Origin: Cubamyces lactineus
Taxonomy: Eukaryota; Basidiomycota; Agaricomycetes; Polyporales; Polyporaceae
Assembly: GCA_022376465.1 (NCBI GenBank)
Contig: JACDTU010000002.1
Span: 1,240,001 to 1,304,000, forward strand
DNA length: 64,000 nucleotides
Direction: 5' to 3'
Positions 49,036 through 60,730 of the stretch are shown piece after piece. The translations under genes were made by a program, and so were the position numbers. Below the pieces are notes generated by a model. The model saw nothing but the letters and a program-made list of their open reading frames with translations, was not told the DNA's origin and did no database searches. Each line of letters starts with the position of its first letter. Position 1 is the stretch's first letter.

Positions 49036-50215
49036 ATGGAGTTGGGTGCGGGATTCCATAAGGTCAGGGCGATCACATTTGGTATGTCTCTTTGCGACGT
49101 TCTCGTCGTGGATGTGGGTAGGGAGGGCAGAGCGTTGACGTGCGGCGAAGCTGTTATGATTACACTGTCGCTGTTGTGGACAGTCCTGCTCTCTGTGGAG
49201 ATCTTCCTCCTGGATGCTCAGTCAGACCCGTCTCAAAGTGAGTGTCGTTTCCGTCGCATGGGGCTTCGTGTGTTGACACGTCTCAGGGAATTTTGTTGGG
49301 GTCTTCATATTCATCGACGCCCTCACCGTGATCCTACTACCTGCTCTGTACGTTGGTCCAGTCGTGTGTTGCCTGCCTGGAAACTCATTTGGATGTTAGG
49401 CTTCTTGTGCAGTTCCGCCCTTGGCTAGACGCGGCGAGGCTGCTGTTCTTGCTACTGGCACATTTTGGTATGCCGTCATGTTGTGCTGGCGTGGTCGCCG
49501 CATACTAACTGCGCTCAGGCGTTGTAATCCTGTTCACGGCTTGGAATTCGACCTTTGCGTGTCCTACTTCATGTGAGCTATTAGCACGCACGTTACCGGC
49601 GCTTGCACACGTACTGATAGCACTGTTTAGCGAGCATGGAGTATGACCGGTGTCGATCTGTCAACCTCGCCATCCTGATATGCGGCTGGTCCATTCCCTC
49701 CATACGTACGTTTCAATGCAAATCTGCTCCACGCAAACACTCTGCTGACACCGCCTCGCTCGACAGTTGTATGGTACTCCGCGTTCCTTGCGGTTATGTA
49801 TTATTGGCGCAGGGGCCACCCGGTACCGGAGGGTGAAGACAAGCGTCTGTCGGACTTGCCTATGATGCTCCCATCGCGCAGACCCTCCACAAGGCGACCA
49901 TCGGCCGCCACAGTCACACCCGTCGCTGGGCCGTCCACCCTCCCGATGATACAAACTCAGCTTGCTGGACCGTCCACCCTCCCTGTGATGCAGACACAGG
50001 TACCTAGTCCAGCGCACACGACTTTTGGTCATACCAGACACATGTCGCACCCGTCCTGGCTGTCGTCTCCCCCAACACCTGTAGCATCCTCTTCCCGAAC
50101 ACCGCCACAGCGCGGCACGTTGAACGGCTCCGCGTACGAAAGTAGTGAATCCGCTTATTCCTCGTCTCCTAGGTCTTCAGGAAGACTGTCTAAACCCGCC
50201 CCGTTGCTGTATTGA
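49036..50215 (+). CDS. Multi-pass membrane protein of unknown function
   Basis: Not recognised beyond topology. Starting at MELGAGFHKVRAITFGMSLC (ATG 49036), six exons encode about 310 residues. Hydrophobic segments are AVMITLSLLWTVLLSVEIFL, NFVGVFIFIDALTVILLPAL, AARLLFLLLAHFGVVILFTA and VNLAILICGWSIPSI joined to LVWYSAFLAVMYYW, so four to five spans, resembling MARVEL-like or DUF-type fungal proteins. Joins are in frame (e.g. TGTACG/TTCCGC gives LYFRPWLDAARL). The cytosolic tail (about 125 residues) is Ser/Pro/Thr-rich and contains a tandem duplication of PVAGPSTLPMIQTQ / LAGPSTLPVMQTQ, visible also in the DNA at 49,925-50,000. An earlier in-frame Met lies at 48850, but its extension looks non-coding. 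Confidence 0.65.
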
Positions 50216-50686
50216 ACCATACTATGTACTCGATGTCGTCTCGCTCTCTGTATTCTACATAAATGCTGTATCGTCTAGAACACGCTCTTTTCTGCTCCAG
50301 GACAGTCCAGGGTGCACATCCGGTTGATGGACAACTCGCAGACGCAGATAAATTGGATAGGAAGGATGTCTACATGACAAGACATCAGATCTATAGGCCT
50401 ATAGGCGGCGATATGTCGCCCTGCTGGGACGTTGCAGCCACGACCCACGGGCGTCACTCTGCGTCACCGCATATTTGTGCGCGCACAGTCGTCCGCCACG
50501 TGCTCTACGGATTCTCTCTGCTGGCTCTCATTCCGAACTCTGGTTGGGACCTTGGACGGCTCATTCACCTCTCTCATCTCATGCTCTCTTAGCTTACCTC
50601 ACTGGTACTCTCCGCACCATTCCTCTGCTCCTCGGAGCATCTAAGACAACACTACGCTTTGATTTCCAATTCTGTTAGACGCCAGT
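50216..50686. other. Intergenic
   Basis: It separates the membrane-protein gene from the IST1-TBC gene. Nothing else is recognised. Confidence 0.45.
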
Positions 50687-53600
50687 ATGACTGCTCAGTG
50701 GGAGTCCGGACGGGTGAAGGTACGTCGCGTTCATACACACCATGTCATATGCAGGTCTTCATGGCGTCGCATTAGGCCCAGCTGCGACTCACCGCGCAGA
50801 GACTGGGTCAAATCCAAGATCGCTTAGAGTCGCAGGCACAAATCACACAAAGGGATATTGCTACGCTCCTGCAGCAGGGCAATATAGCATTGGCCCGCGC
50901 GAAGGCGCAGAAGCAGATGAGAGAGGACATCAAGTCGAATCTCCTGCAAATATTCGAGATGCACGTAGGTGTCATACTCGGCCACTTGAACGAACTTGAA
51001 CGAAGGTGCGTCTCCCTCCGTCCTCCCGGAGTGAGTGCTTTGTTCAAGCTACGCGCAGTGACATGCCCAGTCCGATTGTAATTGAAGCTGCCTCAAGTAT
51101 TATCTATGCCGGCCTTCAGGTCGAGTCGAAAGGTCGCGTCGGCTTGTGCAATGGGCACACTACAGGAAGGCTCACTGCTGTGTCTTTGTGCAGACCTCCA
51201 CCAAGTCCGGGACTTCCTGATACACGCACTCAGCCCGGAGTTTGCGCGTTCCGCGCTCGAGAACCGGGACAACTACGTATCACCGAAGGTGAGCGTCTGC
51301 TTAATTTGTGCCGGTCGACGTGCCTCTTACGGAGGGCCAAGGTTCTCCGAGCCGTTGCCGCACCCCCGCCTTCCGCCGTGGAGTTGGACATGTACTTGTA
51401 CAATATAGCAAGGACATACAACGTCCAGTGGCTGCCCGATCTATCACCGCAACAGAAGTGCGTCTCGGTCTTCCGTTCCCCGAAATATCGTTGACGACAT
51501 GCGCGTAGAGTGAATGCGTTGTCTTCTATGCTGGACCCCGAGATTGTGGGAACCGTAAAGCTGGACCGTCTTCGTTCATTATGCTCTCATGGTAACCGAG
51601 ACGTGTGTTCTGCATTGTTGTCATATACTAAAGAATATCGCTATAGGTCTTCCGTCGCATCCTCCGTGGTTGCGGCCTCGTGTCTGGAAGTGGGTTATAA
51701 ATATCTTAGCTGCAAGTATGCATACTGAGCATGAGGCAGGCTATTCCTGGGGACGCTGCCTCTAGACAAGTCGATCTGGAGACAGGAGTCTCGTAAACAA
51801 CGCGACAACTACTATGTTCGTTGTTTGATTCTCTGGCAAGCCTAGGGTACTGACGGCAAGCTATCAATGTAGGATCTCGTCCGTCGTCTATTGGAACCAC
51901 TCGCGACCTTGCCGGACCCCGCGGAACCTCTTGATCCGACCGACCAAGCCATCCTTGATCTTTCAAATGAACTTTCCACTGTTCCGCCCAGCCTAATGAT
52001 CTCGTTAGAAGAGGAGCCTGAACCATGCCCTCAATGCCCATTGGATGATAGTGCTCCTGATGAAACTCGAATAGCCTGTGCGGGCCACTTGGACGCTCGT
52101 CTGAAGCGAATCCGCTCTAAAGACACCGCGGAGCCAAGTACTCCGTCTGGGGACACACCCGAGATACGCTTGGACACCACTCCGGAGATACACCTGGATG
52201 CAACGCCGGAGGTACGGCTCGAGGAAGCGTCACCCACGAAGACCAGGCCAAACGAGCGGGATGCACCCGAAATCTCTCTGTCTGTTCCAGACTTTCCGAG
52301 CTCTGCGCATTCTGGGGTATCAACAACTTTGTTGCCCTCGAGGCCTTACAGTGCCGTAGGTGCACACCATAGGCACTACTCGGCGCTCCTCCGGCTTCTG
52401 TACATTCACTCCCGCCTCAATCCTGCGAACCGTTCTCCTCAGATCGCCTCTCTGCTAGTCCCCATATATGCTGCCCTCGTTGAGGAAGTCGACGACGTCG
52501 ATGTGCCTCATGTCGAAGCTGATGCGTTCTGGGTATTCGAGTCGATGATCGGCGAGTTCGCCGAGCTTGAGGACGAAACGAATGGAACAATCTGGGTACA
52601 AAAGCTGAGCGACCGCTTGCGATGGGCAGACCCTGAGCTTGCTGACGACTTGGTAAGTTGCAATGAGGTAATACGGCTTGGTACGGCGTTGAGACTTTAT
52701 CCAGGCTACGAAAGGGCTCGATCCTGGAGTACCCCACTATTCCTTGTATGTTCTTCCAGCCATGCCATATGGTTGTCTTGCTGATACGTTTGTTGCAGCA
52801 AATGGCTTATTCCACTCCTCACGCACACGCTACCTCTTCCGGCTGTGCTCATGGTGTGGGACGCGTTGTTTTCCCGTCCCATGCGCGAGCGTGATACGAA
52901 CCCGAAGCTGGACTATCTCATGGACGTCTGTACTGCCATGCTATTATGCGCTCGAGCGACACTGCTGCAGTAAGCCTGGCCAACGTTGTGCGGTAATAAT
53001 AATATCGCTGACCCTGGTTCAGATTGGGCAGGAAACACCGGAAATCACAGAACCTGTGGTCTGACGAAGTTGCAGCGATTCCTTCGACGGCGTTCGGGGA
53101 ACGGGAGCTTGAAGAGGCTTTCATTGAAGGCATGTCCTTCCTCCAGTCGTATCCCCTAGATGCTGTAGGTGGCATCGAAAAGGTGCTGCAAAGCGCGTAC
53201 GACCTTGCCTCCCAGCGCGAGGCGGCCGCGAATGCTGCCAAGACTGGTGCTACTGTCGGATTGGGGGCTCGTCTCCGCGACACGGTATGGAAGGGCTTTT
53301 CGGGGCTCGAGTCGCATCCCGAGGAAGACGACGAGAGCGAAGAGGAAGAGAGCGAAGAAGACGAGGAGCACGAGAAGCCAGCGCAGGGCAACTCGACCCT
53401 AACTTCACGGCTTGCCAACACTGTCTGGCGTGGTATCACCAATCAGAGTGCGATGGATGCCCCCTCTCCTTCGCCCAGTCCGTCCCCGTCCCCGTCACCT
53501 CAACCCTCTCCTCTTCCTTCTCCTCTTCCCACGTCCCAATCAGCTCCTGTTGTTCCTCCTAAGGAAGCCGTTGCCAACGCTGCCGCTCGAGGCAAGTCGG

Positions 53601-55159
53601 TGATCTGGGGTTACGCTGAGAAACTCAAGGACTCCGATGCCGCCGCTACGCTCGCCAAAGTGAGCACAAATTGGCGAGTCAAGGCGCTGGACGCTTGGAC
53701 CAGGCGAGGTCCCGAGGCCCCTGGTAGTAATAACTTGGCTCCTCCACCTACGTCCCAGTCGGCGCCGTCCATCTCTACTCAGGACCACAGCCGCAGCATA
53801 TCGCTCACAGCCATCCAGACATCTGCCAGGCCAGCTGAGGAGAACAAGCGCGGGTCCCTTCCCGTCATAGACAGGTCAGATGCATACTCACCTCCTCCGC
53901 GGCCGGCCTTCTTCCGGCCAGTGAGGGATAGCGTGTTCGTTGCGTCCCCCATCAGCCGCAGCGGCGAGGCCTCTCCTGTATCGGATACGGGATCGACAGC
54001 CAGGGAAAGCCTCCGTGCATCCTTCAAACTGCCTGACAACAGCCCTGCACGCACACACTCCGGTCCCCGACCTCTGTTGCTTAGCTCCTCGACTCTGATG
54101 ACAGGCGGATCTGGTCGCTCCCCGATCTCCCCCGCTTCAGATTCGCGTTGGGCAGAATCGGTGCGCGCGAAGAGGCCCTCCGTCGAGCATCGGGCGTCGC
54201 AATCATCGATCTCTTCCTTGTCTCCCTCCGAGCCGTACCGCCCTCGCAGGACAGAGAACCGGTCGGACTTGGAGTCGGACGGGGGAAGTACGAGCCGGAT
54301 CGTGCCCATCAATCGCAAGTCGCCTTCGCCGATGGCGAGAACGTCCCGCGCGTACAGGCGTGGAGAGTCCACATCTTCCGTCAGTCCGCCTACTCCGCCC
54401 AAAGCTCATCGCCGTCTCTCCGTGGAGGAACCCGCGCAAGAGAGGGTAACCAGTCCGAAGGGCTGGGGCAGAGTCGACGCGGGGCCGGATTCACCAGCGA
54501 CCATCCCTTCGCCCCCGCCGCCCAGTACGCCTGAGATCAGCGGGCTTAGAATCAACACCGATGTGCAGGTGACCCAGCCCGCCTCTCATCGCCAACAGGG
54601 CTCAGTGACGCTGAATGACGCCGAGGATGTCACATTCGCCTCTCCAATCCCAGGAGAGGGCAAGCTCACGCGGAGGAGTGCGACGATATCCCGCCTCCAT
54701 CGCGAGGCCGAGCAACAGTCGGACTCGTCTGCGGCGGAACATTCTCCTCCTACGCCTCACGTGCGCAAGAAGCGGTTCCCGTCCCGGCTGCACACGATGC
54801 GCAACTCCAAGACGGAGCCGCCTCCCCCGCTCCCCACGAACAACCTGCTCGTGATCGATGCCCCGGAGGACGGCGAGCAGGAGAGCTCGAAGACGCCGCG
54901 CGCTGGCACGTTCGATGCAGAGATCTCGGCGCCCCCTTCGCCCCGCTCCAGGCGGACGAGGAAGGTGTCCGGTGAAGGCGAGCCCCGCCCGCGGAAGATA
55001 TCGACGGAGGGCCGGACGCGCAAGATCTCGAACGAGGGGAGGCGCAAGGTGTCTGCGGAACGCGAGCCGAGGCACAAGCGCGAGAGCGCCGCCGTGGAGG
55101 GTGACGACGAAGGGTACGGGGAGCTGCTGAGCGCGTACGAGAGCGAGGATGCGGCGTAA
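50687..55159 (+). CDS. IST1 (ESCRT-III regulator) fused to TBC RabGAP-like domain and long disordered tail
   Basis: Apparently one gene of about 1,290 codons. Exons 50687-50719, 50776-51005, 51059-51132, 51194-51288, 51342-51457 encode an IST1 domain: AQLRLTAQRLGQIQDRLESQ, LLQQGNIALARAKAQKQMRE, MHVGVILGHLNELERSDMPS, DLHQVRDFLIHALSPEFARS and VELDMYLYNIARTYNVQWLP. IST1 binds Vps4 and ESCRT-III at endosomes. A 51-nt intron (51458-51508) joins it in frame to VNALSSMLDPEIVGTVKLDR and the TBC domain: GLPSHPPWLRPRVWKLFLGT, SRKQRDNYYDLVRRLLEPLA, HYSALLRLLYIHSRLNPANR, DAFWVFESMIGEFAELED and FKWLIPLLTHTLPLPAVLMV. The usual YVQGM catalytic motif is replaced by SPQIA and I see no clear arginine finger. 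The last 650 residues are disordered, with SPSP runs and RKxS repeats near the end. If intron 5 were retained, IST1 would end at TGA 51494. Confidence 0.8.
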
Positions 55160-55216
55160 TATACTAGGACATTTCCACTACCACGTTCACGTTCACTGCG
55201 GCCTTTTGCGGTTCAG

Positions 55217-55983
55217 TTATTTATTGACCTCGCTGTCTGTTGACGCTGATCTACTGTTATCTATGTCCTGACACATGTGCTCATTGCGTAAAGCATCTTG
55301 GACACCATGGTACACCTCGAGCAAGACCGGAAATTTGGGGAGGATATTCTGCCCCGGCGGTTAGCGTCAGCCGCGGCGGTTCATTCGTGATGCTCCTGTG
55401 ACTGACCTCGAAAGCAACATCTAGTTTGAGTGCACCTTGTTGGGTGCGGCTGATGGCGACGAGGTAATAGCGGATGTTCCAGCCACGTATGCCTTCGTTG
55501 ATGAGGAAATCCTCGAGCGACGACCATGGTACGAATCTCTGGGATGCGGACAAGGATATCCCGGCGAAGCCCCGGTGGGTCTCTAGCTGTAATCCGAGCG
55601 ATGGAATAATCACCACGGACTCTGAAAATCCGCATGTATGAGCTCATCGACTCGCAGTTAACAGGAGAGTGCAATTACCCCATAGAACTTGTGTAGTACG
55701 GTGGTGTATGTATACAAGCAAAGCCAGCGCAGCGCCAATGACATGCCAACGAGTCGAGACCATCTGCAAACCATTCAAGACAATTGTATCTTTGAGAGTA
55801 ACTTTAACATACCGTATTCCAAGAAATAGCGCATGCGAGGATAACCAACGCATCGACGGCCGAGATACGTGCACCCCGGCCTTTGCTAGATGGTGTCGTG
55901 GCATCGACTCGGTATTCAATCCATCCTGGGTGCTGTATAACAGACAGCTCTGGCTCGTCAGGGATTGGTATAGTGCGGCTCAT
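55217..55983 (-). CDS. GPI15: PIG-H/Gpi15 subunit of GPI-GlcNAc transferase
   Basis: Subunit of the ER enzyme that adds GlcNAc to phosphatidylinositol, the first step of GPI-anchor synthesis. Four exons. It starts MSRTIPIPDEPELSVIQHPG (ATG 55983-55981), then ALVILACAISWNT and a membrane hairpin MVSTRWHVIGAALALLVYIH. The PIG-H domain follows a join at TGG-G/AG: ESVVIIPSLGLQLETHRGFA, QRFVPWSSLEDFLINEGIRG, WNIRYYLVAISRTQ and LDVAFE. The last exon gives NILPKFPVLLEVYHGVQDAL and ends EVNK with TAA at 55219-55217. About 195 residues, typical for Gpi15. Convergent with the IST1-TBC gene, 57 nt apart. The neighbouring GPI-anchored GH13 gene is a possible client of this pathway. Confidence 0.9.
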
Positions 55984-57750
55984 GCATGGGAGCCAAAGAC
56001 CGGGAAGCGGTAGTACCAGGCCTCAACTACTCAGTTGTGATGGTCGTATGAGAGGAACACTACGATACGCTGGGATGTTTGCGGCGCTTATTTGTACCAA
56101 AAAGGAAATAATCCGATCGCCGAGTCCGAGCTCTATAACCAGCGTCCCTGTAGTTTACGCCGTCAAAATTATTCAGACACGTTCGAAGTTATCATTGGTC
56201 ATAGGAGTCACTGTGAATGTTATGGGACTCAAGGCCGCAGAACTAGAAGTGAGTGCGGGCATGTATTGAAAGCGCGCGATCGCGACGAGGAGGTCGAGCG
56301 TCACGGCGTACGACGTTACGCCTACAACCACGCGTATATATCATCCGTAGCACTAGTGAGCAGCGAGACACTATGATGTACTAGTATTTCATCATGCCAG
56401 TCGGAGCAAGGCCAGCAAGCAAATGGGAGGCGGAATGCGAGGGATTACGGTGGCGATGCTCCTCTAGTTGCTGCGTCAATAACCATCTAGTAGCTCCCGA
56501 GCTGGCCGGACAGGATGGTGTCGTCATGTAGGGTGGTGTGGCGAGTGAGGAGGATGGTAGTGCGCTGAAGATGCTCTGTATCAGGAACAGGGGGGAGGGA
56601 GCTTATTCAGGAGAAATGTGTCATAACACATTCTCTAGAATTGGAGTTCGGAACAGCCCAGTATCCTGTCGGTAACAAGTAAGCGGATGAAGAAATTCGG
56701 TGGCGAAACACGCATCCACACCGATGCGAAGTTCTGATCTAACCATCCCACTTCACACGCGCAGCTCAAATCAGGATAGATTCTCTGCACAGCGGATAGT
56801 CTGAGGCGAGTGTCAATGTGCGCACGGCCACGAAGCGCAACAACAGAACATACCCAGTTATCCAGAACGGCCACGACAACGTCCACGCTAGACTTCTGAA
56901 CTGCCCAGGTTGTTGACATGACCGGTGCCTGCTGTCAGCACTTACAGCGGGAGAGAGTGTTAGTAATTTCCGCCCTTCTAGTCAGCATCGAATATTGAGC
57001 CCCACCAAGAGGAAAATCCGCGCGGACGTAGCGAAACCTAGCAGACTCAAAATACCACTCCACGAATGCTGTGGAACTGCATAGAGCTTACCCCATACGT
57101 CTACCACAAGTGCAGCGCACCAAAGCCGTCATACGATTAGGTCTCAAGGAAGACATCAATCCAAAGACGAGAGGTGAGCTGAATCGTCTTTAAACTCCGA
57201 AACACTGCCACCTCACTGGCTTCAAAGTTCAAGTATCAGCGTCTACTACAACCGTCATTGCATGCAACCCAGTACTATTATACGATCCTCCTGTGCTCAA
57301 GCATGACGATTAGGTCAGATGTCAACGGCCCCGTCCCCATTTGTCGGTTTTCGGGCGATGTCAAGTGGGCATTTCTCCGACTTTTGCCGCATTCTGACAG
57401 AAGACGCGCAGCTCACACGAGTACTATTCAACCAGCCTGAGGTTGAATCTCTCCGGGATCATACATATGTAAAGAGCCCCGGTCATGGTCTTCCCTTGCA
57501 GACACCCTTCGGTGTTTTCTGGCAAGACGATTTGTGCGGTCTAGGCTTTGAGCTGGACCCCGAGTCGAGATATGTTGCAATTTCGAGCTGGAGCCGAACA
57601 AGGAACTTGTCAGCCTCACTGCCCACAATGCTTCGATCGCACTGCGAGTGAGTGCCTGTTGGTCCTCGTCCTCACGCACGGCAGAGCCGCTCTTATCTCT
57701 TTTTATCCGCGGCTCAAACTCACTTCTTCCTTTTCTCTTCGTTCGACACA
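55984..57750. other. Intergenic, low coding content
   Basis: About 1.8 kb between divergent PIG-H and GH5 genes. It is more A/T-rich than its neighbours and its frames are short. The only candidate is the 110-codon frame listed separately. I see no transposon ends. Confidence 0.5.
57319..57651 (+). CDS. Doubtful hypothetical protein
   Basis: A 110-codon frame beginning MSTAPSPFVGFRAMSSGHFS and containing GHGLPLQTPFGVFWQDDLCG. It is not recognised. The amino-acid mix is protein-like, but there is no conserved motif, and it ends 100 nt before the GH5 start. It could be a gene fragment, part of the GH5 leader, or chance. Confidence 0.2.
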   Translation: MSTAPSPFVGFRAMSSGHFSDFCRILTEDAQLTRVLFNQPEVESLRDHTYVKSPGHGLPLQTPFGVFWQDDLCGLGFELDPESRYVAISSWSRTRNLSASLPTMLRSHCE

Positions 57751-59883
57751 ATGGTCTTGACGACCCATGGCTTCACTTTTCTTCTACATTCTTTGAGGCT
57801 CACGCAAACACTATTCAAACCCGTACCTCAGGATACCCCTGGCACCGCTCATGCGGACCTGCCCGCCTTTGCCGGCACCTCTAAACTTTCAACTACCTCT
57901 ACTGACCCTGCGGATCCGGCAAGCCTGGGCGCGACCAACTACCAGGTACAACCTGCGGGAAACTCGTTTACTGCTGCATCCCAGTCAAGTACCGCCTCTG
58001 CTAGCTGCACGGTATACCCTTACGGTGCTCCTGATCTGGATGAACAAGTCTTCCCTCCTTTTGATCAGGCTAAAGCGACTGTGTATCGGTATAGACAGCA
58101 GCAATCGGTCAACCTCGGATCATGGTAAGCTATCCGGCATGTTTATGACCTCCGCCAGGTCACTGCTGACCGCCAAGGCCAGGTTCGTACATGAACAGTG
58201 GATGACGGCGTCGCTTTTTAGCTGCGCTGCTGGTGACCAGATATCGGAACTAGACATTGCTTCGGGCTGGGGTTCTCCTGACGCTGCTCGTTCTCTGCTG
58301 GAACGACACTGGGACACCTTCGTCAACGACTCCGACTTCCAGTATCTTGCCAGCATTGGGATCAACACTGTTCGTCTGCCTATCGGGTACTGGAGTCTAG
58401 GGCCCTCGTTCTGTCAGGGCACACCTTTCGAGCCTTTCTCAGATGTCTACCAAAACTCATGGAGCCGCGTCGTCCGTGCTATTAACTCGGCTGCGGACGC
58501 CGGCATTGGTGTGCTTGTCGATCTGCACGGCGCACCAGGCAGCCAAAATGGCCAACCTCACTCGGGCATCTCTGACGGGAATGTGAATCTCTTCGACAGT
58601 GATTGGTACATCAATAAGACGATGTCCGTTTTGACGTTCCTAATGGAGGAGCTGGTTAATGTCACCAATGTCGTTGGGATACAGATACTGAACGAACCCC
58701 AAAACGTGGCAAGCCTTCCCGACTTTTGTGAGTATCCGCAGCATATATACGATGATGCGCTGACCGCACAGCCGCCTAGACTCACAGGCGATCTCCACAA
58801 TGAGGCAAGTGAGCCCTGCTGCACAGGCGTTCCCGTTATACATCCACGACGGCTTCGACCTAGAACAGTACAGCGCATTCGTCGCCAATCGCTCCGACTT
58901 CGTTGTGCAGGACCACCATTCCTACTTCGTCTTCACGCCGTCTGACGAAGCCGAGCCTGCATCACAGCATACGGAGGATATCCGCGGCTCCATCTACGAT
59001 GCTCTGCAAGGAGCGTCTGACCGCCAGCGGCGGAACTTGGTCGTCGACGAGTTCTCCTGCGCGCTCACCGACCAGAGCCTGGCGGGAGAGACGGACCCGG
59101 ACCAGGCTCGCAGGGAGTTCTGCCAGGGACAGATGGACATCTACCAGAACGTGACCGCCGGATGGGCTTTCTGGGGTACGCGTCTCAAGCTGGCGTGATC
59201 TTGGCGTGGTCTTCATGCTGACATGGCTGGACGCAGCTTACAACAAGGAGCAGTGCTCCGACGACTCCGGGTGGTGCTTCAAGGCGGCGGTAGGAAATAG
59301 CCTCCCGTCGACCTTCTTCTCGTACGGCAAGGGCCCGCTGGCCGACCCGTCTCGCCTCCCCGCACTCTCCGACATGGCCGCCGACATGTCCGCCCCAACG
59401 CAGCCTAATGGCGATGGGTCGGCTGGCGGCCCAACGACACTCACCCCACCCGACCCCGAGGTCGGCCTCTTCCCCGTCTTTCAGAAGAGGAACAGCCGCC
59501 GTGCGTCGCGCTCGAGAGCCAGGTCCCCTCCAAGCCCCAACACACCGTCAGAGGGACGTCCGCCCCCGACTCGGCGCGACGACCCGAACGCCAACACCCC
59601 CGCTGCGGCATCCCCAGAACAGCTCCCGGCGGACCCCTCGCAGCGCGCGATCGCGAAGGGGTACTCGGACGGGTACCTCACCGCGAAGATCTTCGCGCTC
59701 TACGGGATGTCGAAGCTCGGGTTCACGGGCCAGTACGTGAACGACAGCATCGCGGTGCTGGGCCCGGCGGTGATCGTGCCGGGGACGGAGGACTATTATC
59801 GGCGGTGGTTCATGGAGGGTCTCGCGGACGGGGAGGCGCTGATCACTTCTGCTGTGAATGGGCTGCCGCCGCCGTGGAGCTAG
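57751..59883 (+). CDS. GH5 exo-beta-1,3-glucanase-like enzyme with C-terminal extension
   Basis: Predicted glucan 1,3-beta-glucosidase acting on cell-wall beta-glucan. The start MVLTTHGFTFLLHSLRLTQT (57751) has no clear signal peptide; an undetected upstream exon or non-classical export is possible. The barrel starts NLGSWFVHEQWMTASLFSCA and has the substrate-site Arg in INTVRLPIGYWSLGPSF, VLVDLHGAPGSQNG, the acid/base Glu in IQILNEPQNV, His in VVQDHHSYFVF and the nucleophile Glu in LVVDEFSCALT. The intron near 58,730 uses acceptor CGCCTAG, giving DFYSQAISTMRQ. After GWAFWAYNKEQCSDDSGWCF comes a Ser/Arg/Pro-rich linker of about 80 residues, then a conserved tail YSDGYLTAKIFALYGMSKLG. About 655 residues, much longer than the basic 400-residue enzymes. 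It ends TAG 59881-59883. Confidence 0.88.
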
Positions 59884-60730
59884 GAAGCGCGATGCCGAGT
59901 TCGTTCCTTTTTTCGCGTATTCACCTCATATGTGCTCGAATGGTGTGGAGACGTTGTCGGACGCCAACAGGATACTCACTCTGTAGTGGTCGCGAAAGGG
60001 TGGCTGTAAATAGTACCCCGCAAGGAATCTCGTGTTCGCTATCGGCGCGCCGCTTGCGAATCCTATCCAATCCTCATGCCTACACGACCCCGACTCGCAC
60101 ACGTCGATCATGCGGCATACGGGGACCCATAGTTACCACGATACTAGGCTTTCAATTTATATACCGTTCCTGGAACCGAATACAAGCCAGCGCTGTACTG
60201 CGCAGGCGCCGCCTCGTTCAATTTGCTCCCTCCTCCTTCATCACGCTCAGAAACTCAGCGGCTCACGCACCCGGGAACGCACGCACTCAACGTCTGCTAC
60301 TGCTCTGTTCCCGTACTCGTACATACTAAACCATGGCACAAACTGTCAAACACTACAACTGCGAAGTGGAACGGCGGGACCAAGGTCACCAATCACACAC
60401 ACGTAAAGACCGACCGCGAAGAAGGGTGAAGTGAGGGGCGGGGAGGGCGGAGGTAGTACAAACAAGAAGACGGGCCGTTCTTGGAGCGAAGACAAGGCAC
60501 CGTGGCAGGTATTAGGCCTCCGTGCGCGGAAGGCGAGGAGGGGGCGCATCCAGACCAAAATGGGGAGGGTAAGACTCAGAACCCAGAGGGAGGGAGAAGG
60601 AATGAGCTGAGGTGGAGAGGAAGTCACGGTAGATAGGACGTGCGCGAGGACGTCACCGGTGGGCGTAGGCTCGTACAACACGCGTGCAAGTTGCGTCAGC
60701 GTCGATTAATCCGCATCATTGTCATCGACA
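59884..60730. other. Intergenic, convergent 3' ends
   Basis: Both flanking genes end here. The + strand is C-rich near 60,200 and G/A-rich near 60,430-60,620, a mirror asymmetry expected for 3' regions of opposite genes. No gene is seen. Confidence 0.5.

Noticed and set aside
56092..56919. Possible transposon remnant in the PIG-H to GH5 gap
   Set aside because: I looked for terminal inverted repeats, target duplications and reverse-transcriptase or transposase motifs and saw none.
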